A stretch of DNA of 64,000 nucleotides from Paeniglutamicibacter sp. Y32M11 (GTDB lineage: Bacteria; Actinomycetota; Actinomycetes; Actinomycetales; Micrococcaceae), in the NCBI RefSeq assembly GCF_019285735.1, contig NZ_CP079107.1, positions 1,798,001 to 1,862,000 of the forward strand. Direction: 5' to 3'. Below the pieces are notes generated by a model, which worked only from the letters and a program-made list of their open reading frames with translations, did no database searches and had not been told where the DNA came from. Made by a program: the position numbers and the translations under genes. Each line of letters begins with the position of its first letter. Position 1 is the stretch's first letter. This document shows positions 34,847-43,756 of the stretch, one piece after another.

Positions 34847-37762
34847 ATGGAAACCCTTCCGCTTACATCCGATCCGACACCGGCGAGCGCCGAGCTGCGC
34901 TCACGACTGCGAACCGACATGACGACGAGAGCCGCCTACATTTCCGATGCTTCGGTCTTTCGCCGTGTGCCAGCCGCGGTACTGGAGGTGCGAAGCGAAG
35001 CTGATGTTGCCGAAGCATTGGGATACGCAGTGGAGAAGGGCCTAAGCGTCACCACGCGTGGCGGTGGGACTTCCGTGGCGGGCAACGCAATCGGCGAGGG
35101 CCTGGTTTTGGACACTTCTCGCTACTTCAACAAGATCCTTGAGATTGATCCGGTTGCGCGAACTGCCCGCATCCAGCCCGGGGTGATCTGTGATGAACTG
35201 CGTGATGCGGCGGCCGAATTCGGATTGACTTATGGTCCGGACCCGTCCACACATAGTCGCTGCACCGTGGCCGGCATGGTGGCGAACAACGCCTGCGGGT
35301 CGCACTCGCTGGCCTGGGGGACGGCAGCGGACAACGTCGAATCGGTTAAGGTCATGCGGGCCGACGGTTCCACCGTGATCCTCGGACAAAATGGCACCGA
35401 TGACCACGAGCTCAACGTTGAACTGAAAAAATTGCGGGATGCCAGCCTGTCGACACTGCGCACCGAATTGGGGCGCTTCCCTCGCCAGGTCTCGGGATAC
35501 GGGTTGCACTACCTGTTGCCGGAAAACGGGTTCAACACTGCCCGCGCCTTCGCCGGCACGGAGGGTACCTGCGGAGTGATTACCGAGCTCACCGTGAAGC
35601 TGGTGGAAAAACCACTGGCTACCGCCCTAGCAGTGCTTGCGTTTGAAACCGTCTTTGATGCGGCAGCTGCGGCATCCACGATGCGCCGACCGGGCGTTAC
35701 TACCGCCGAGGGCATGGGTGGAGACCTGCTTGACGCGCTACGTTCGCGCCCCGGCCAGGAACTGGCTGGATCCGAGCTCCCGGGCATGAGCGGTCCCTAC
35801 GGATCGATCGATCGCGCAGGCGGCTGGCTCTTCTGTGAAACCGCAGGGGAAACCCCTGGAGAAGCGCTCGCTCTTGCCGAGTCACTGACCGCCGAATACC
35901 TGGCGGCGGACTCCGTCGCCGCCATCGACGCAGTGGTCGTTACCGATCAGGCCTCGGCCCGTGCATTGTGGCGCATCCGCGAGGCCTCTGCCGGCATCGT
36001 GACCAGGCTCCCGGATGGGGGCGAGGCCTGGCCGTCCTGGGAGGACTCGGCCGTTCCGCCCGAGCACCTGGCCGACTACCTGCGCGATCTCTACGCACTG
36101 ATGGCCGAACACGACCTGCGCGGTATCCCCTTTGGGCACTTCGGCGAGGGATGCGTGCACGTCCGGATCTCCTTCACGTTGGGGACCGAGGAAGGCGTTG
36201 CTGTCTTCCGTTCGTTCATGGAGGCCGCGGCCGAGACGGTCGCCCGCTACGGAGGATCGCTCTCCGGGGAACACGGGGACGGACGGGCCCGCTCCGAGCT
36301 GCTGGACCGCATGTACAGCCCCGAGGCCATGAATGCGTTTAAGCGCTTCAAGAAGATCTTCGACCCCACCGGCCTGTTCAATCCCGGGGTGCTCATCGAC
36401 CCGGAAAAAATTGACGACAGGTTGCGCCCCGGTCCCGGGCAGCGCAAGCACGAGCTGCTGCCGGTCCACGTGCTCTCCCGCGACAAGGGGTCCTTGGTCA
36501 ACGGCGTGAACCGCTGCGTCGGGGTGGGACTGTGCCGCTCGGACGAGGGGGCAATGTGCCCCTCCTTTCAGGGAACCGGCGACGAGGTGCACTCGACTCG
36601 GGGCCGTGCCCGGGTGCTTTCGGAGATGTTCCGCGGCGAATCGCTGCCCTCGGCCTACAAATCCGAAGAAGTCAAGGAGGCGCTAGATCTCTGTCTGTCC
36701 TGTAAGGCCTGCGCTTCCGAATGCCCGGTGAACGTGGACATGGCCACCTACAAGTCGGAGTTTTTGCACCGCTTCTACGAGAAACGGCTCCGTCCCATGG
36801 CCCACTACACCATGGGTTGGCTGCCGGTCCTCACCAGGATCCTGCATTTGGTCCCGGGTGCTGCCACTGCCGCCAATGCGCTGTTGCGCCTGAAGCCGGT
36901 CGAACGGCTGGTCAAGAAGCTCGGCGGGATCGAACCGACACGCAAGATGATCTCCTTCGCCCCCGAGTCCTTGCAGTCTTGGTCCCGTAAACGCACCAGC
37001 GCCCCTATGGATAAGCACACGACCGTAGTGCTCTGGCCCGACTCTTTTAATAACCACCTTGATACCGGCCCCGGCAAGGCGGCCGTCGAGGTGCTCGAGG
37101 CACTCGGATACACGGTCATCATCCCCGACGGATTCGTTTGCTGCGGACTCACCTGGCATTCCACCGGACAGCTGGATGCGGCCCGCAAAGTCATCGTGCA
37201 CACGCTGAAGGTCATGGAGCCGCTGCTCAAAGCCGGCTACCCGGTCATCGGGCTCGAACCCTCCTGCACCGTGATGCTCGGCCACGAAATCACCGAACTT
37301 GTCCCCAACGATCCACGGGCAGCAGCCTTGGCGGCCGCGGTGGTGCCCTTCGGCGAACTCGTGGCGAAGCACGTGCCCATCGACGGCAAGCCGAGCGCGG
37401 CGTGGCCCTTTGGCACACTGGACGTCGGCGCCGTATCCCAAGTGCACTGCCACGAACGTTCCCAGGGCGACCATTCATCATCGGCCAAGGTATTCGCCAC
37501 CGTGGGCATCGATGAGCGAGAGATCCAGACGGGTTGCTGCGGGCTGGCAGGAAACTGGGGATTCGAGCCCGGACACGCCGAACTCTCCCGCACCCTCGGC
37601 GAGCGCGAGCTCTTCCCGGCGATCCGTGGCCGGGCGACGGGTGATTTGGTGCTGGCAGACGGCTTCTCCTGCCGAACGCAGATTTCCGAGGGAACCGATG
37701 CGTCGGGCTTGCACCTGGCCCAGGTTCTTGCCGCCGCACGTCTGGATTTCACGCTGTCCTAG
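34847..37762 (+). CDS. FAD/Fe-S 2-hydroxyacid dehydrogenase (YdiJ / D-lactate dehydrogenase type)
   Basis: 971 aa. Residues ~30-240 form a PCMH FAD domain (RGGGTSVAGNAIGEG, GMVANNACGSHSLAWG); ~300-530 the FAD-linked oxidase C-domain (GHFGEGCVHVRI, GSLSGEHGDGRARSELL). Two 4Fe-4S motifs follow: C557/C562 with a later MCP, and C616-C619-C622-C626 (CLSCKACASEC). Two CCG motifs sit near 765 and 897. This matches FAD plus Fe-S fusions that oxidise D-2-hydroxyacids and feed quinone. Substrate (D-lactate, 2-hydroxyglutarate, glycolate) cannot be decided. ATG 34847 follows GAGAGG. Confidence 0.9.
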   Translation: METLPLTSDPTPASAELRSRLRTDMTTRAAYISDASVFRRVPAAVLEVRSEADVAEALGYAVEKGLSVTTRGGGTSVAGNAIGEGLVLDTSRYFNKILEIDPVARTARIQPGVICDELRDAAAEFGLTYGPDPSTHSRCTVAGMVANNACGSHSLAWGTAADNVESVKVMRADGSTVILGQNGTDDHELNVELKKLRDASLSTLRTELGRFPRQVSGYGLHYLLPENGFNTARAFAGTEGTCGVITELTVKLVEKPLATALAVLAFETVFDAAAAASTMRRPGVTTAEGMGGDLLDALRSRPGQELAGSELPGMSGPYGSIDRAGGWLFCETAGETPGEALALAESLTAEYLAADSVAAIDAVVVTDQASARALWRIREASAGIVTRLPDGGEAWPSWEDSAVPPEHLADYLRDLYALMAEHDLRGIPFGHFGEGCVHVRISFTLGTEEGVAVFRSFMEAAAETVARYGGSLSGEHGDGRARSELLDRMYSPEAMNAFKRFKKIFDPTGLFNPGVLIDPEKIDDRLRPGPGQRKHELLPVHVLSRDKGSLVNGVNRCVGVGLCRSDEGAMCPSFQGTGDEVHSTRGRARVLSEMFRGESLPSAYKSEEVKEALDLCLSCKACASECPVNVDMATYKSEFLHRFYEKRLRPMAHYTMGWLPVLTRILHLVPGAATAANALLRLKPVERLVKKLGGIEPTRKMISFAPESLQSWSRKRTSAPMDKHTTVVLWPDSFNNHLDTGPGKAAVEVLEALGYTVIIPDGFVCCGLTWHSTGQLDAARKVIVHTLKVMEPLLKAGYPVIGLEPSCTVMLGHEITELVPNDPRAAALAAAVVPFGELVAKHVPIDGKPSAAWPFGTLDVGAVSQVHCHERSQGDHSSSAKVFATVGIDEREIQTGCCGLAGNWGFEPGHAELSRTLGERELFPAIRGRATGDLVLADGFSCRTQISEGTDASGLHLAQVLAAARLDFTLS

Positions 37763-37794
37763 TCGCCGGACACCGGCTGAGCGTGCACGGCAAT

Positions 37795-37958
37795 GCACAC
37801 CCGGTCTGCAGGATTGTGCATTGCGTTGTGCCCCGGGGCGGGTAATACTCGGCCTCATGCATTGTGCATGAGCCGAGTAATGGAGGCAGAACACATGGCC
37901 GAGAATTTGACACCCACCCGCTATCCAACGCGGACCACCCCGGTGCGTCATGAGCTGC
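37795..37958 (+). repeat. 165-bp element, copy 2 (intact)
   Basis: Same element as 31868-32032, in the same orientation. It starts with GCACACCCGGTCTGCAGGAT, has a 12-nt-spaced direct repeat TTGTGC (37814 and 37826), then the hairpin at 37847-37878, a GGAGG site and the small ORF. A weak promoter may be TTGCGT (37821) with TAATAC (37843). The two copies bracket the permease-regulator-dehydrogenase module. Confidence 0.85.
37847..37878 (+). other. Leader hairpin before small ORF
   Basis: ACTCGG-C-CTCATGCA pairs with TGCATGAG-CCGAGT around TTG: 14 bp with one bulged C. It ends two bases before the first possible ATG (37880) and four before the GGAGG, so it could control access to the ribosome. 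Confidence 0.7.
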
Positions 37959-37978
37959 CCGGCCGGTGCATCGCCTGA
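37895..37978 (+). CDS. 27-aa conserved leader peptide coupled to alcohol dehydrogenase
   Basis: 27 codons containing AENLTPTRYPTRTTPVRHEL. GGAGG at 37882-37886 sits 8 nt before ATG 37895; an in-frame ATG at 37880 would add MEAEH. The stop TGA overlaps the dehydrogenase ATG in a TGATG junction, the classic form of translational coupling. Codon differences against the copy near 32 kb (A/V, M/L, T/P and few others) keep the frame open, which supports translation. It may be a regulatory uORF; I know no named family. Confidence 0.6.
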   Translation: MAENLTPTRYPTRTTPVRHELPGRCIA

Positions 37979-39099
37979 TGCGCGCAGCCATCCTGCGCGA
38001 GCTGCCGGGGCCCGGAACCGGCAGCTTTGCCCACAGCCGACCGCTGGTCATCGAGGAAATGCCCACCCCGGCCCCGCGAACCGGGGAGGTGGGTGTGGAC
38101 ATCAGCTATTCCTCGCTGTGCCACTCGGACCTCTCGGTGATCAATGGGTCGCGGCCCCGCCCGCTGCCCATGGCCCTAGGTCACGAGGCGGTCGGACGGA
38201 TCACCGCGTTGGGTGAGGGCGTGGAGCACCTGAAGATCGGCGACAAGGTAGTGCTGGTCTTTGTGCCGGGCTGCGGGGAATGTCGCGCCTGCCAAGCCGG
38301 GCGCCCGGCCCTGTGTCACCGTGCAGCGGTGAGCAATACCGCCGGGGATTTGCTCCATGGTCCGGCGCTGCTGCGTGGGGCAGGCGGGGAGCGGATCAAC
38401 CACCACCTAGGAGTTTCGGCCTTTGCCGACCACGCGGTGGTGGCCGCCGAATCGGTGGTACCGATCGACGAGGACGTGCCCGACGAAGTGGCGGCCATGT
38501 TCGGCTGTGCGGTGCTCACCGGCATCGGGGCCATTCGGCACACCGCCGGGCTAGCCGCGGGTCAATCGGTGATTGTTTATGGGCTCGGCGCCGTGGGGTT
38601 GGCAGCGATCATGGGTGCGGTGCTGGTGGGTGCGGGAATCATCATCGCCATTGACCCCAATACGGCCAAGCACGAACTCGCCCTGGCTGCCGGGGCCACC
38701 GCGGTCGGAACACCCGAGCAGGCGCGGGAGCTGGTGGCCGTGGCCACCGGCGACGGGGTTGACGTGGCGATCGAGGCCTCGGGATCAGCCCGGGTGATCG
38801 CTGAGGCACTGGAGATGCTCACGCGTGGCGGGGCGGTCATCTGTGTGGGGCTGCCGCATCCGGAGGCCGAACTCACGGTGCCGGCGTTAACGTTCGCGGG
38901 GGCGGGCAAACGCCTGCTGGGCTCCTATATGGGAGACGCCCAACCCGCTGCGGACATCGCCTTCTTTATTGACGCCTGGCGTGCCGGAAAGCTGCCGGTG
39001 CACCTGCTGCACAGCGACACCCGCCCGTTGGAGGACATCAATCAAGCCCTGGACGCGCTCGCCGAGGGCCACGTTATTCGGCGGCTGCTCAAGCCCTGA
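37978..39099 (+). CDS. Zinc-dependent alcohol dehydrogenase (class III-like MDR)
   Basis: 373 aa. Catalytic zinc site around SLCHSDLS and GHEAVG; structural zinc CGECRACQAGRPALC; NAD fold VYGLGAVGLAAIMG. The class III layout (RGAGGERINHHLGVSAFADH and ADYAVVAE-like strand) points to an alcohol or aldehyde dehydrogenase. ATG 37978 overlaps the stop of the leader peptide. An upstream GTG (37966) is in frame but would miss the coupling. It is preceded by the hydroxyacid module and followed by a long bidirectional terminator. Substrate not determined. Confidence 0.88.
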   Translation: MRAAILRELPGPGTGSFAHSRPLVIEEMPTPAPRTGEVGVDISYSSLCHSDLSVINGSRPRPLPMALGHEAVGRITALGEGVEHLKIGDKVVLVFVPGCGECRACQAGRPALCHRAAVSNTAGDLLHGPALLRGAGGERINHHLGVSAFADHAVVAAESVVPIDEDVPDEVAAMFGCAVLTGIGAIRHTAGLAAGQSVIVYGLGAVGLAAIMGAVLVGAGIIIAIDPNTAKHELALAAGATAVGTPEQARELVAVATGDGVDVAIEASGSARVIAEALEMLTRGGAVICVGLPHPEAELTVPALTFAGAGKRLLGSYMGDAQPAADIAFFIDAWRAGKLPVHLLHSDTRPLEDINQALDALAEGHVIRRLLKP

Positions 39100-39103
39100 A
39101 ATG

Positions 39104-39151
39104 CCGGTGGGCGGTGAGGGAACGGTTTCCCATTCCCTCACCGCCCACCGG
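39104..39151. terminator. Bidirectional terminator, 19-bp perfect stem
   Basis: Bases 39104-39122 pair perfectly with 39133-39151 across a 10-nt loop, between the convergent alcohol dehydrogenase and MBL genes. No long T run follows in either direction. Confidence 0.75.
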
Positions 39152-39167
39152 TCATCACCGCGTGTCA

Positions 39168-39797
39168 CTAGTGTCCGCGCGTGATCCACTCATCCAGGTT
39201 CGGTGCCTCGGCGCCGATGGTGGTGGCATCCCCATGACCGGTGTTCACCACGGTGTCACTCGGTAGGGTGAGCAGGCGTTCGCGGATCGAGTCGATGATG
39301 GTCTCGAAGCTCGAGTAGCTGCGCCCGGTAGCGCCCGGTCCGCCGTGGAACAGCGTATCGCCGGAGAACAGGGTGTTCAGGTCCTCGGCGTAAAAGCAGG
39401 TCGATCCGGGGGAGTGCCCGGGAGTGTGCAACGCCACCAGGGTGGTGCCAGCAATCTCGAACGTATCCCCGTCGTTGATCTCATGATCGGCGGTGGTGCC
39501 CGGGAAAACTGCTTCCCAGAGCATCGTATCGGCCGGGTTCAGATGCACGGGTGCCTCGACGATGTCCGCGAATTCGCGGGCGTAACGGATGTGGTCATCG
39601 TGCCCGTGGGTCAGCAGCACGGCCTTGACCGCGCGGTTGCCGACCGCTTCCTTGATCTTCGCCGGCTCGTGAGCGGGGTCGATCACGTAGACCTCGTTTT
39701 CGTCCCCCACGATCCACACGTTGTTATCCACATCCCAGGTGCCCCCATCTAGGGAGAAGGTACCGGAGGTGACCAGGTTTTGGATCTGTGCCGGCAT
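39168..39797 (-). CDS. MBL-fold metallohydrolase of the mycothiol formaldehyde pathway
   Basis: 209 aa. Metal motif THGHDDHI (H-x-H-x-D-H), HTPGHSPGSTCFY, FSGDTLF and the later VNTGHGD. It is the glyoxalase II-like hydrolase always paired with mscR in Actinobacteria and thought to release the acid from the S-formyl-mycothiol product. Its ATG overlaps the mscR stop as TAATG, so the two are translationally coupled. Expected to act in the cytoplasm. Confidence 0.9.
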   Translation of the reverse strand: MPAQIQNLVTSGTFSLDGGTWDVDNNVWIVGDENEVYVIDPAHEPAKIKEAVGNRAVKAVLLTHGHDDHIRYAREFADIVEAPVHLNPADTMLWEAVFPGTTADHEINDGDTFEIAGTTLVALHTPGHSPGSTCFYAEDLNTLFSGDTLFHGGPGATGRSYSSFETIIDSIRERLLTLPSDTVVNTGHGDATTIGAEAPNLDEWITRGH

Positions 39798-40882
39798 TAG
39801 AGTTCCACCACCGAGCGCAGGACCTTGCCCTCGCCCATCTTGGTGAAGGCAGCCTCAATGTCGCCCAACTCGATGCGCTCGGAGACAAACGCATCCAGAT
39901 CCAAACGGCCCAGCTTGTACTGCTCCACCAGCATCGGGAAGTCGCGGCTCGGCAGGCAGTCCCCATACCAGGAGGACTTCAGCGATCCGCCGTGGCCAAA
40001 GATATCCAGCAGCGGCAGCTCCAGCTTCATCTCCGGCGTCGGGACACCCACCAACACCACGCGGCCGGCCAGGTCGCGGGCGTAGAACGCCTGCTTGTAG
40101 GTTTCCGGACGACCCACGGCCTCGATGACCACATCGGCGCCGAAGCCGCCGGTGACGGCCTTGATGCCCTCAACGGCATCGGAGGTCTTGGAGTTCACGG
40201 TGTGCGTGGCCCCCATTTTGGTGGCCATGGCCAGCTTGTCATCATCGATGTCTACGGCGACGATGGTGGTCGCGCCGGCCAGCTTAGCCCCGGCGATCGC
40301 GGCGATGCCTACCCCGCCACAACCGATCACTGCCACGGACTCGCCACGCTTGACCTCGCCGGTGTTCATGGCAGCACCGATGCCGGCCATCACGCCGCAG
40401 CCCAGCAGGCCCACGGCGGCCGCGTCGACGTCTTCATCAACCTTGGTGCACTGTCCCGCAGCGACAAGGGTTTTCTCGGCGAACGCGCCAATACCCAGGG
40501 CGGGGGAAAGCTCGGTGCCGTCCTCCAGGGTCATCTTTTGCGACGCGTTGGCGGTGTTGAAGCAGTACTGCGGGGTGCCCTTGGCGCAGGCGCGGCACTG
40601 GCCGCAGACCGCGCGCCAGTTCAGGATGACGCGGTCTCCGACGGCGACGTTGTTCACGCCCTCGCCGATCTTGGAGACCACTCCGGTGGCCTCGTGACCC
40701 AAGAGGTATGGGTAGTCGTTGCCGATACCACCGAGCTTGTAATGCAGATCTGTGTGGCAGACACCGCAGGTCAGGATGTCAACCACTGCCTCGCCGGCGG
40801 CCGGTTCGGGGATGATGATGGTCACCGTCTCAACGGGGGCATCCTTGGCTCGGACGATTACTGCCTGGACCTTTTGTGACAT
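39797..40882 (-). CDS. mscR: S-(hydroxymethyl)mycothiol dehydrogenase
   Basis: 361 aa. A zinc-dependent MDR that oxidises the formaldehyde-mycothiol adduct with NAD; it may also act on S-nitrosomycothiol. [38 protein letters not shown] and NAD fold [20 protein letters not shown] are intact. [14 protein letters not shown]-like start is present as [17 protein letters not shown]. It overlaps the downstream MBL gene by one base (TAATG). Adjacent mycoredoxin supports a mycothiol redox cluster. Confidence 0.93.
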   Translation of the reverse strand: MSQKVQAVIVRAKDAPVETVTIIIPEPAAGEAVVDILTCGVCHTDLHYKLGGIGNDYPYLLGHEATGVVSKIGEGVNNVAVGDRVILNWRAVCGQCRACAKGTPQYCFNTANASQKMTLEDGTELSPALGIGAFAEKTLVAAGQCTKVDEDVDAAAVGLLGCGVMAGIGAAMNTGEVKRGESVAVIGCGGVGIAAIAGAKLAGATTIVAVDIDDDKLAMATKMGATHTVNSKTSDAVEGIKAVTGGFGADVVIEAVGRPETYKQAFYARDLAGRVVLVGVPTPEMKLELPLLDIFGHGGSLKSSWYGDCLPSRDFPMLVEQYKLGRLDLDAFVSERIELGDIEAAFTKMGEGKVLRSVVEL

Positions 40883-40940
40883 GTCACTCCAATTCTTACG
40901 GGGCGGTCGCGCAAGCGCGCGACAAAAAACTTAACGTGAA

Positions 40941-40976
40941 AGGGGTGCCGCCTACCTTTCGGCAGGTGGCACCCCT
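40941..40976 (-). terminator. Terminator of mycoredoxin gene
   Basis: AGGGGTGCC (40941-40949) pairs with GGCACCCCT (40968-40976) plus an inner CCT/AGG. On the minus strand it is followed by TTTCACGTTAAGTTTTTT. Confidence 0.7.
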
Positions 40977-40996
40977 CCATCCAAGCACAGCGTCGG

Positions 40997-41269
40997 CTAG
41001 ACGCGCTCGAGGACTTCCTCAATCCGCGGATTTGTTGCGGCAGTTCCGTCCGGGAAGATCAGCGTGGGAACGGTCTGGTTCCCACCGTTGAAGGCCTCGA
41101 CCAGTTCGGCGGTACCCTCAACTTCTTCGATGTTTACTTCGGTGTAGCCGATTCCCTTGGCGTCCATCAGGCGCTTGAGGTTGCGGCAATAGCCGCACCA
41201 CGAGGTGGTGAACATCGTGACGCTGCCGGCCTCGGGAATGTACGGGGCAAGTTTTTCTGTTTCGCTCAT
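40997..41269 (-). CDS. mrx1: Mycoredoxin (Mrx1-type glutaredoxin fold)
   Basis: 90 aa. CGYC active site (C25/C28) in VTMFTTSWCGYCRNLKRLMD, then the TVPTLIFPDG cis-proline and TNPRIEEVL. CGYC is the mycoredoxin signature; the protein removes mycothiol from mixed disulfides. It is encoded on the minus strand just before mscR, in a unit likely read separately, and divergent from the SRAP gene across only 35 bp. Confidence 0.9.
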   Translation of the reverse strand: MSETEKLAPYIPEAGSVTMFTTSWCGYCRNLKRLMDAKGIGYTEVNIEEVEGTAELVEAFNGGNQTVPTLIFPDGTAATNPRIEEVLERV

Positions 41270-41271
41270 AT

Positions 41272-41293
41272 CTCATGTAACCACGGACATGAG
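41272..41293. promoter_or_regulatory. Dyad in the mrx1/SRAP divergent promoter
   Basis: CTCATGT (41272-41278) and ACATGAG (41287-41293) form perfect 7-bp arms with an 8-bp spacer in the 35-bp gap between the two divergent starts. It may bind a shared regulator. Confidence 0.45.
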
Positions 41294-41304
41294 AGTCTTA
41301 TTTC

Positions 41305-42060
41305 ATGTGTGGACGATATGTGATGGCCAAGGCAATCGGGGATCTGGTGGCCGAGGCGGAAGCCGAAGCCGATGCAAACCTTGAACTGCGCCAATCCTGG
41401 AATGTTGCCCCGACCACCGACGTGCCGATCGTGCTCGAGCGGCTTGTCGAAGGTGAAGTCCACCGGCAGGTGCATGTTGCCAAGTGGGGGCTGGTACCGG
41501 GATGGGCCAAGGACCCGGCCGTGGGGGTGCGTGCCTTTAACGCCCGCAGCGAGACGGTCATCGAAAAGCCGACCTTCCGCGCCGCGGTAAAGGCCCGGCG
41601 TTGCGCCGTTCCCGCCGAGGGATATTACGAATGGTTGGCCGGAGACACCCCCAAGGCCAAGAAGCGCCCGTTCTATGTTCACCCGGCCGATGAATCGTTG
41701 ATCTTCTTCGCCGGACTCTACGAATGGTGGAAGGATCCGTCCAAGGACGACGGAGATCCGGGGCAATGGCTGCTCTCCACCTCGATCCTCACGTGCCCGT
41801 CACCAGCTGCGGATTCCGAATCGCCGGTCCTGCGGGAACTGCACGGGCTGCATGACCGGTTACCGATCCCGCTGGCCAAGGACTCCATGGACGAATGGCT
41901 GGACCCGGAAAATAAGAATGCCGCCGAACTGGTGGACAGGGTGCGCTCAGGTGCCTTCGACGTTGCGTCCATGTGGGCCCTGCGCGAGGTCGATGCGGCG
42001 GTGGGCAATGTGCGTAATGACGGACCCGAGCTCATCGAGGAACACTCGGGGCTGTTCTAG
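41305..42060 (+). CDS. SRAP (HMCES/YedK) abasic-site DNA-crosslinking protein
   Basis: 251 aa. MCGRYVMAK: Cys2 forms the thiazolidine crosslink with abasic sites after Met removal. WNVAPTTDVPIVL, WGLVPGWAKD, FNARSETVIEKPTFR, RRCAVPAEGYYEW and the later H in LHDRLPIPLA are the core motifs. It protects abasic sites in single-stranded DNA. The gene is divergent from mrx1 and convergent with the exonuclease VII-like gene; the two stops overlap by 4 bp. Confidence 0.93.
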   Translation: MCGRYVMAKAIGDLVAEAEAEADANLELRQSWNVAPTTDVPIVLERLVEGEVHRQVHVAKWGLVPGWAKDPAVGVRAFNARSETVIEKPTFRAAVKARRCAVPAEGYYEWLAGDTPKAKKRPFYVHPADESLIFFAGLYEWWKDPSKDDGDPGQWLLSTSILTCPSPAADSESPVLRELHGLHDRLPIPLAKDSMDEWLDPENKNAAELVDRVRSGAFDVASMWALREVDAAVGNVRNDGPELIEEHSGLF

Positions 42061-43499
42061 GAATCGGTGGCTTCGGGACCGGCCGGACGGTGCCGCTGAA
42101 GTTTTCGTAGGCGGTGGACGGTTCGGACAGTCATTATCGCAGCCATCCATTCAGCTGTCGTGGGTGGGACCCGCAGTGGTCTTGCCGCAGGAGACTTGAT
42201 CTTCTGGCGAGCTAGCTCGAGTCTCCATGTGATGAACCAAGCCGCAAGGATTGCCGTGCAGCGTGTGACCAGAAGCGCACGAAATGATGGTTCCATTCCG
42301 AAGAATTCTAGAAATCCACTAGCCCCAAAGAATATGGCAACTGCCAAAACTACGGCAACGGCGGTGGCCAGTCGGGAGTATCCGCGGACTCGTCGCCTGG
42401 CCATGTCTAGTAGCGTTTGAATGTGACGCTTCTCCTGCTCCGTTGCGCTCCTCTGTAATGTTCCGATGGTCTTATTGGCTTCGGCGATATTGGTTTGGAG
42501 ATCAGCGATTAGCCGCGAGTCTTGGCGCTGAGTGTTCTGTGTTTGCGCAGCCTTTCGTTCATCGCGGGCCTTGTAGGCCTGGGACTTCTGAGCTCTGAAA
42601 GTCGCAGTGATGGCTGCTGCAACGGCACTGGGAGTGATGTACGAAGCTACAGCTGCCCGGTCTGCCAGCGAAACGTCTTCGGCATGGCCTACCGCGGTTA
42701 CCACCGGCACGTCAGCATTCATGATGAGGTCGGCAAGCTCCCGGCTTTCGAAGGCCTGCATCCCGGCCCAATGACCGCCGCCACGGACAAGGACAATCAG
42801 TCCATGGCCTTTGTGTTTTGCTGTCCGAATGAGTTGGCCGAAATGCGCGAGCGCGCCATCATGATGCCAGTTGATGCTTTGGTAGTCGATGGTACGGGGC
42901 CTGTTGTTTTTGCCTTTCATTTCGAACCGCACGTCGTTCTTTCCTTGGGAACGCTCCGGCGCGATGACCATTATGCTCTTGAGCTTGTCGGCGGGAACGG
43001 GAACACCTTGCTCGGAGTTCTGATGGACTTTCCAAGGTTTAAGGACCGCGCGAGGATTGCTCGGATAGCTTGCGGAAAAATCATCCAATCTCTGTATCGC
43101 TTCACAGTACAACTTGCCCGTCTGGCTAAACTCAGGACGGATGCGCGAAACATTAAACTTCAGCGAATTTCCCCACATGGAGGTTTCGCCCTGCACCTTC
43201 AAGCTCATACCGTCGACCACTGCCGCGGCTAGTTCTGAGCCTTGAGAAATAAGGTATCTATCAATATTGCTCGCGTCAGATTCCCAAATTCGGCAGGGGA
43301 CGATGAATATCTCTTCGCCCTGCCCGCGGCGCGATTCCTTGGTAACCAAGTCGAAATTCCACACGTTTTTAGCGCTTTTCCAGGCGTCTTTACACTCGCC
43401 GGTCACCCAGTACTGCTGTTTGGAGCAAGCATCCTCAATCTTTTGGCTGAGGGCTCCTGCAGAGATGGTTTCTATCCTGGAGCTTGATGAACGATTCAT
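42057..43499 (-). CDS. Membrane-anchored exonuclease VII large-subunit (XseA) homologue
   Basis: 480 aa. N-terminal OB fold at 10-120 (YWVTGECKDAWKSAKNVWNF). Catalytic domain ~170-300 with RGGG (239-242), GHAED (271-275; GHETD in E. coli) and TPSA (289-292). A coiled coil (301-370) follows, then two membrane helices (377-397, 406-426) and a basic tail. Standard XseA has no such helices. No xseB is adjacent. The local GC is lower than in neighbours (26 of 60 at 42301-42360). GAGAGG lies 8 nt before ATG 43499; an ATG at 43529 lacks a site. Possibly a defence or membrane-associated DNA-degrading system; untested. Confidence 0.8.
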   Translation of the reverse strand: MNRSSSSRIETISAGALSQKIEDACSKQQYWVTGECKDAWKSAKNVWNFDLVTKESRRGQGEEIFIVPCRIWESDASNIDRYLISQGSELAAAVVDGMSLKVQGETSMWGNSLKFNVSRIRPEFSQTGKLYCEAIQRLDDFSASYPSNPRAVLKPWKVHQNSEQGVPVPADKLKSIMVIAPERSQGKNDVRFEMKGKNNRPRTIDYQSINWHHDGALAHFGQLIRTAKHKGHGLIVLVRGGGHWAGMQAFESRELADLIMNADVPVVTAVGHAEDVSLADRAAVASYITPSAVAAAITATFRAQKSQAYKARDERKAAQTQNTQRQDSRLIADLQTNIAEANKTIGTLQRSATEQEKRHIQTLLDMARRRVRGYSRLATAVAVVLAVAIFFGASGFLEFFGMEPSFRALLVTRCTAILAAWFITWRLELARQKIKSPAARPLRVPPTTAEWMAAIMTVRTVHRLRKLQRHRPAGPEATDS

Positions 43500-43756
43500 T
43501 GACGGGCCCTCTCGCCGGTTAACAGACATTGTTGGTTGCGAGTGTCCGATTGAGGCTAGCGCCCAGACCCGTCAATTTGAAATTCATGAACCAGTCGACC
43601 ATACGTACGAATGTGGCCAACACGCAGCAGCTGCAGCGAGATCGTTGGGTCCCGTTAGATGTCATAACATGTCGGTTCGTTATCGCGGCGAATACCGCAC
43701 CGCAGGATACGGATGGGGTTTGCCCGTATCGGTCGATCCGACCGCCCGGCGGCACA

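Noticed and set aside
39788-40879. 363-codon plus-strand frame opposite mscR
   Set aside because: Antisense of a complete MDR enzyme with zinc and NAD motifs; the His/Gly-rich translation has no known fold.
42522-43232. 236-codon plus-strand frame opposite the XseA-like gene
   Set aside because: The minus-strand frame has clear domains; this one has none.
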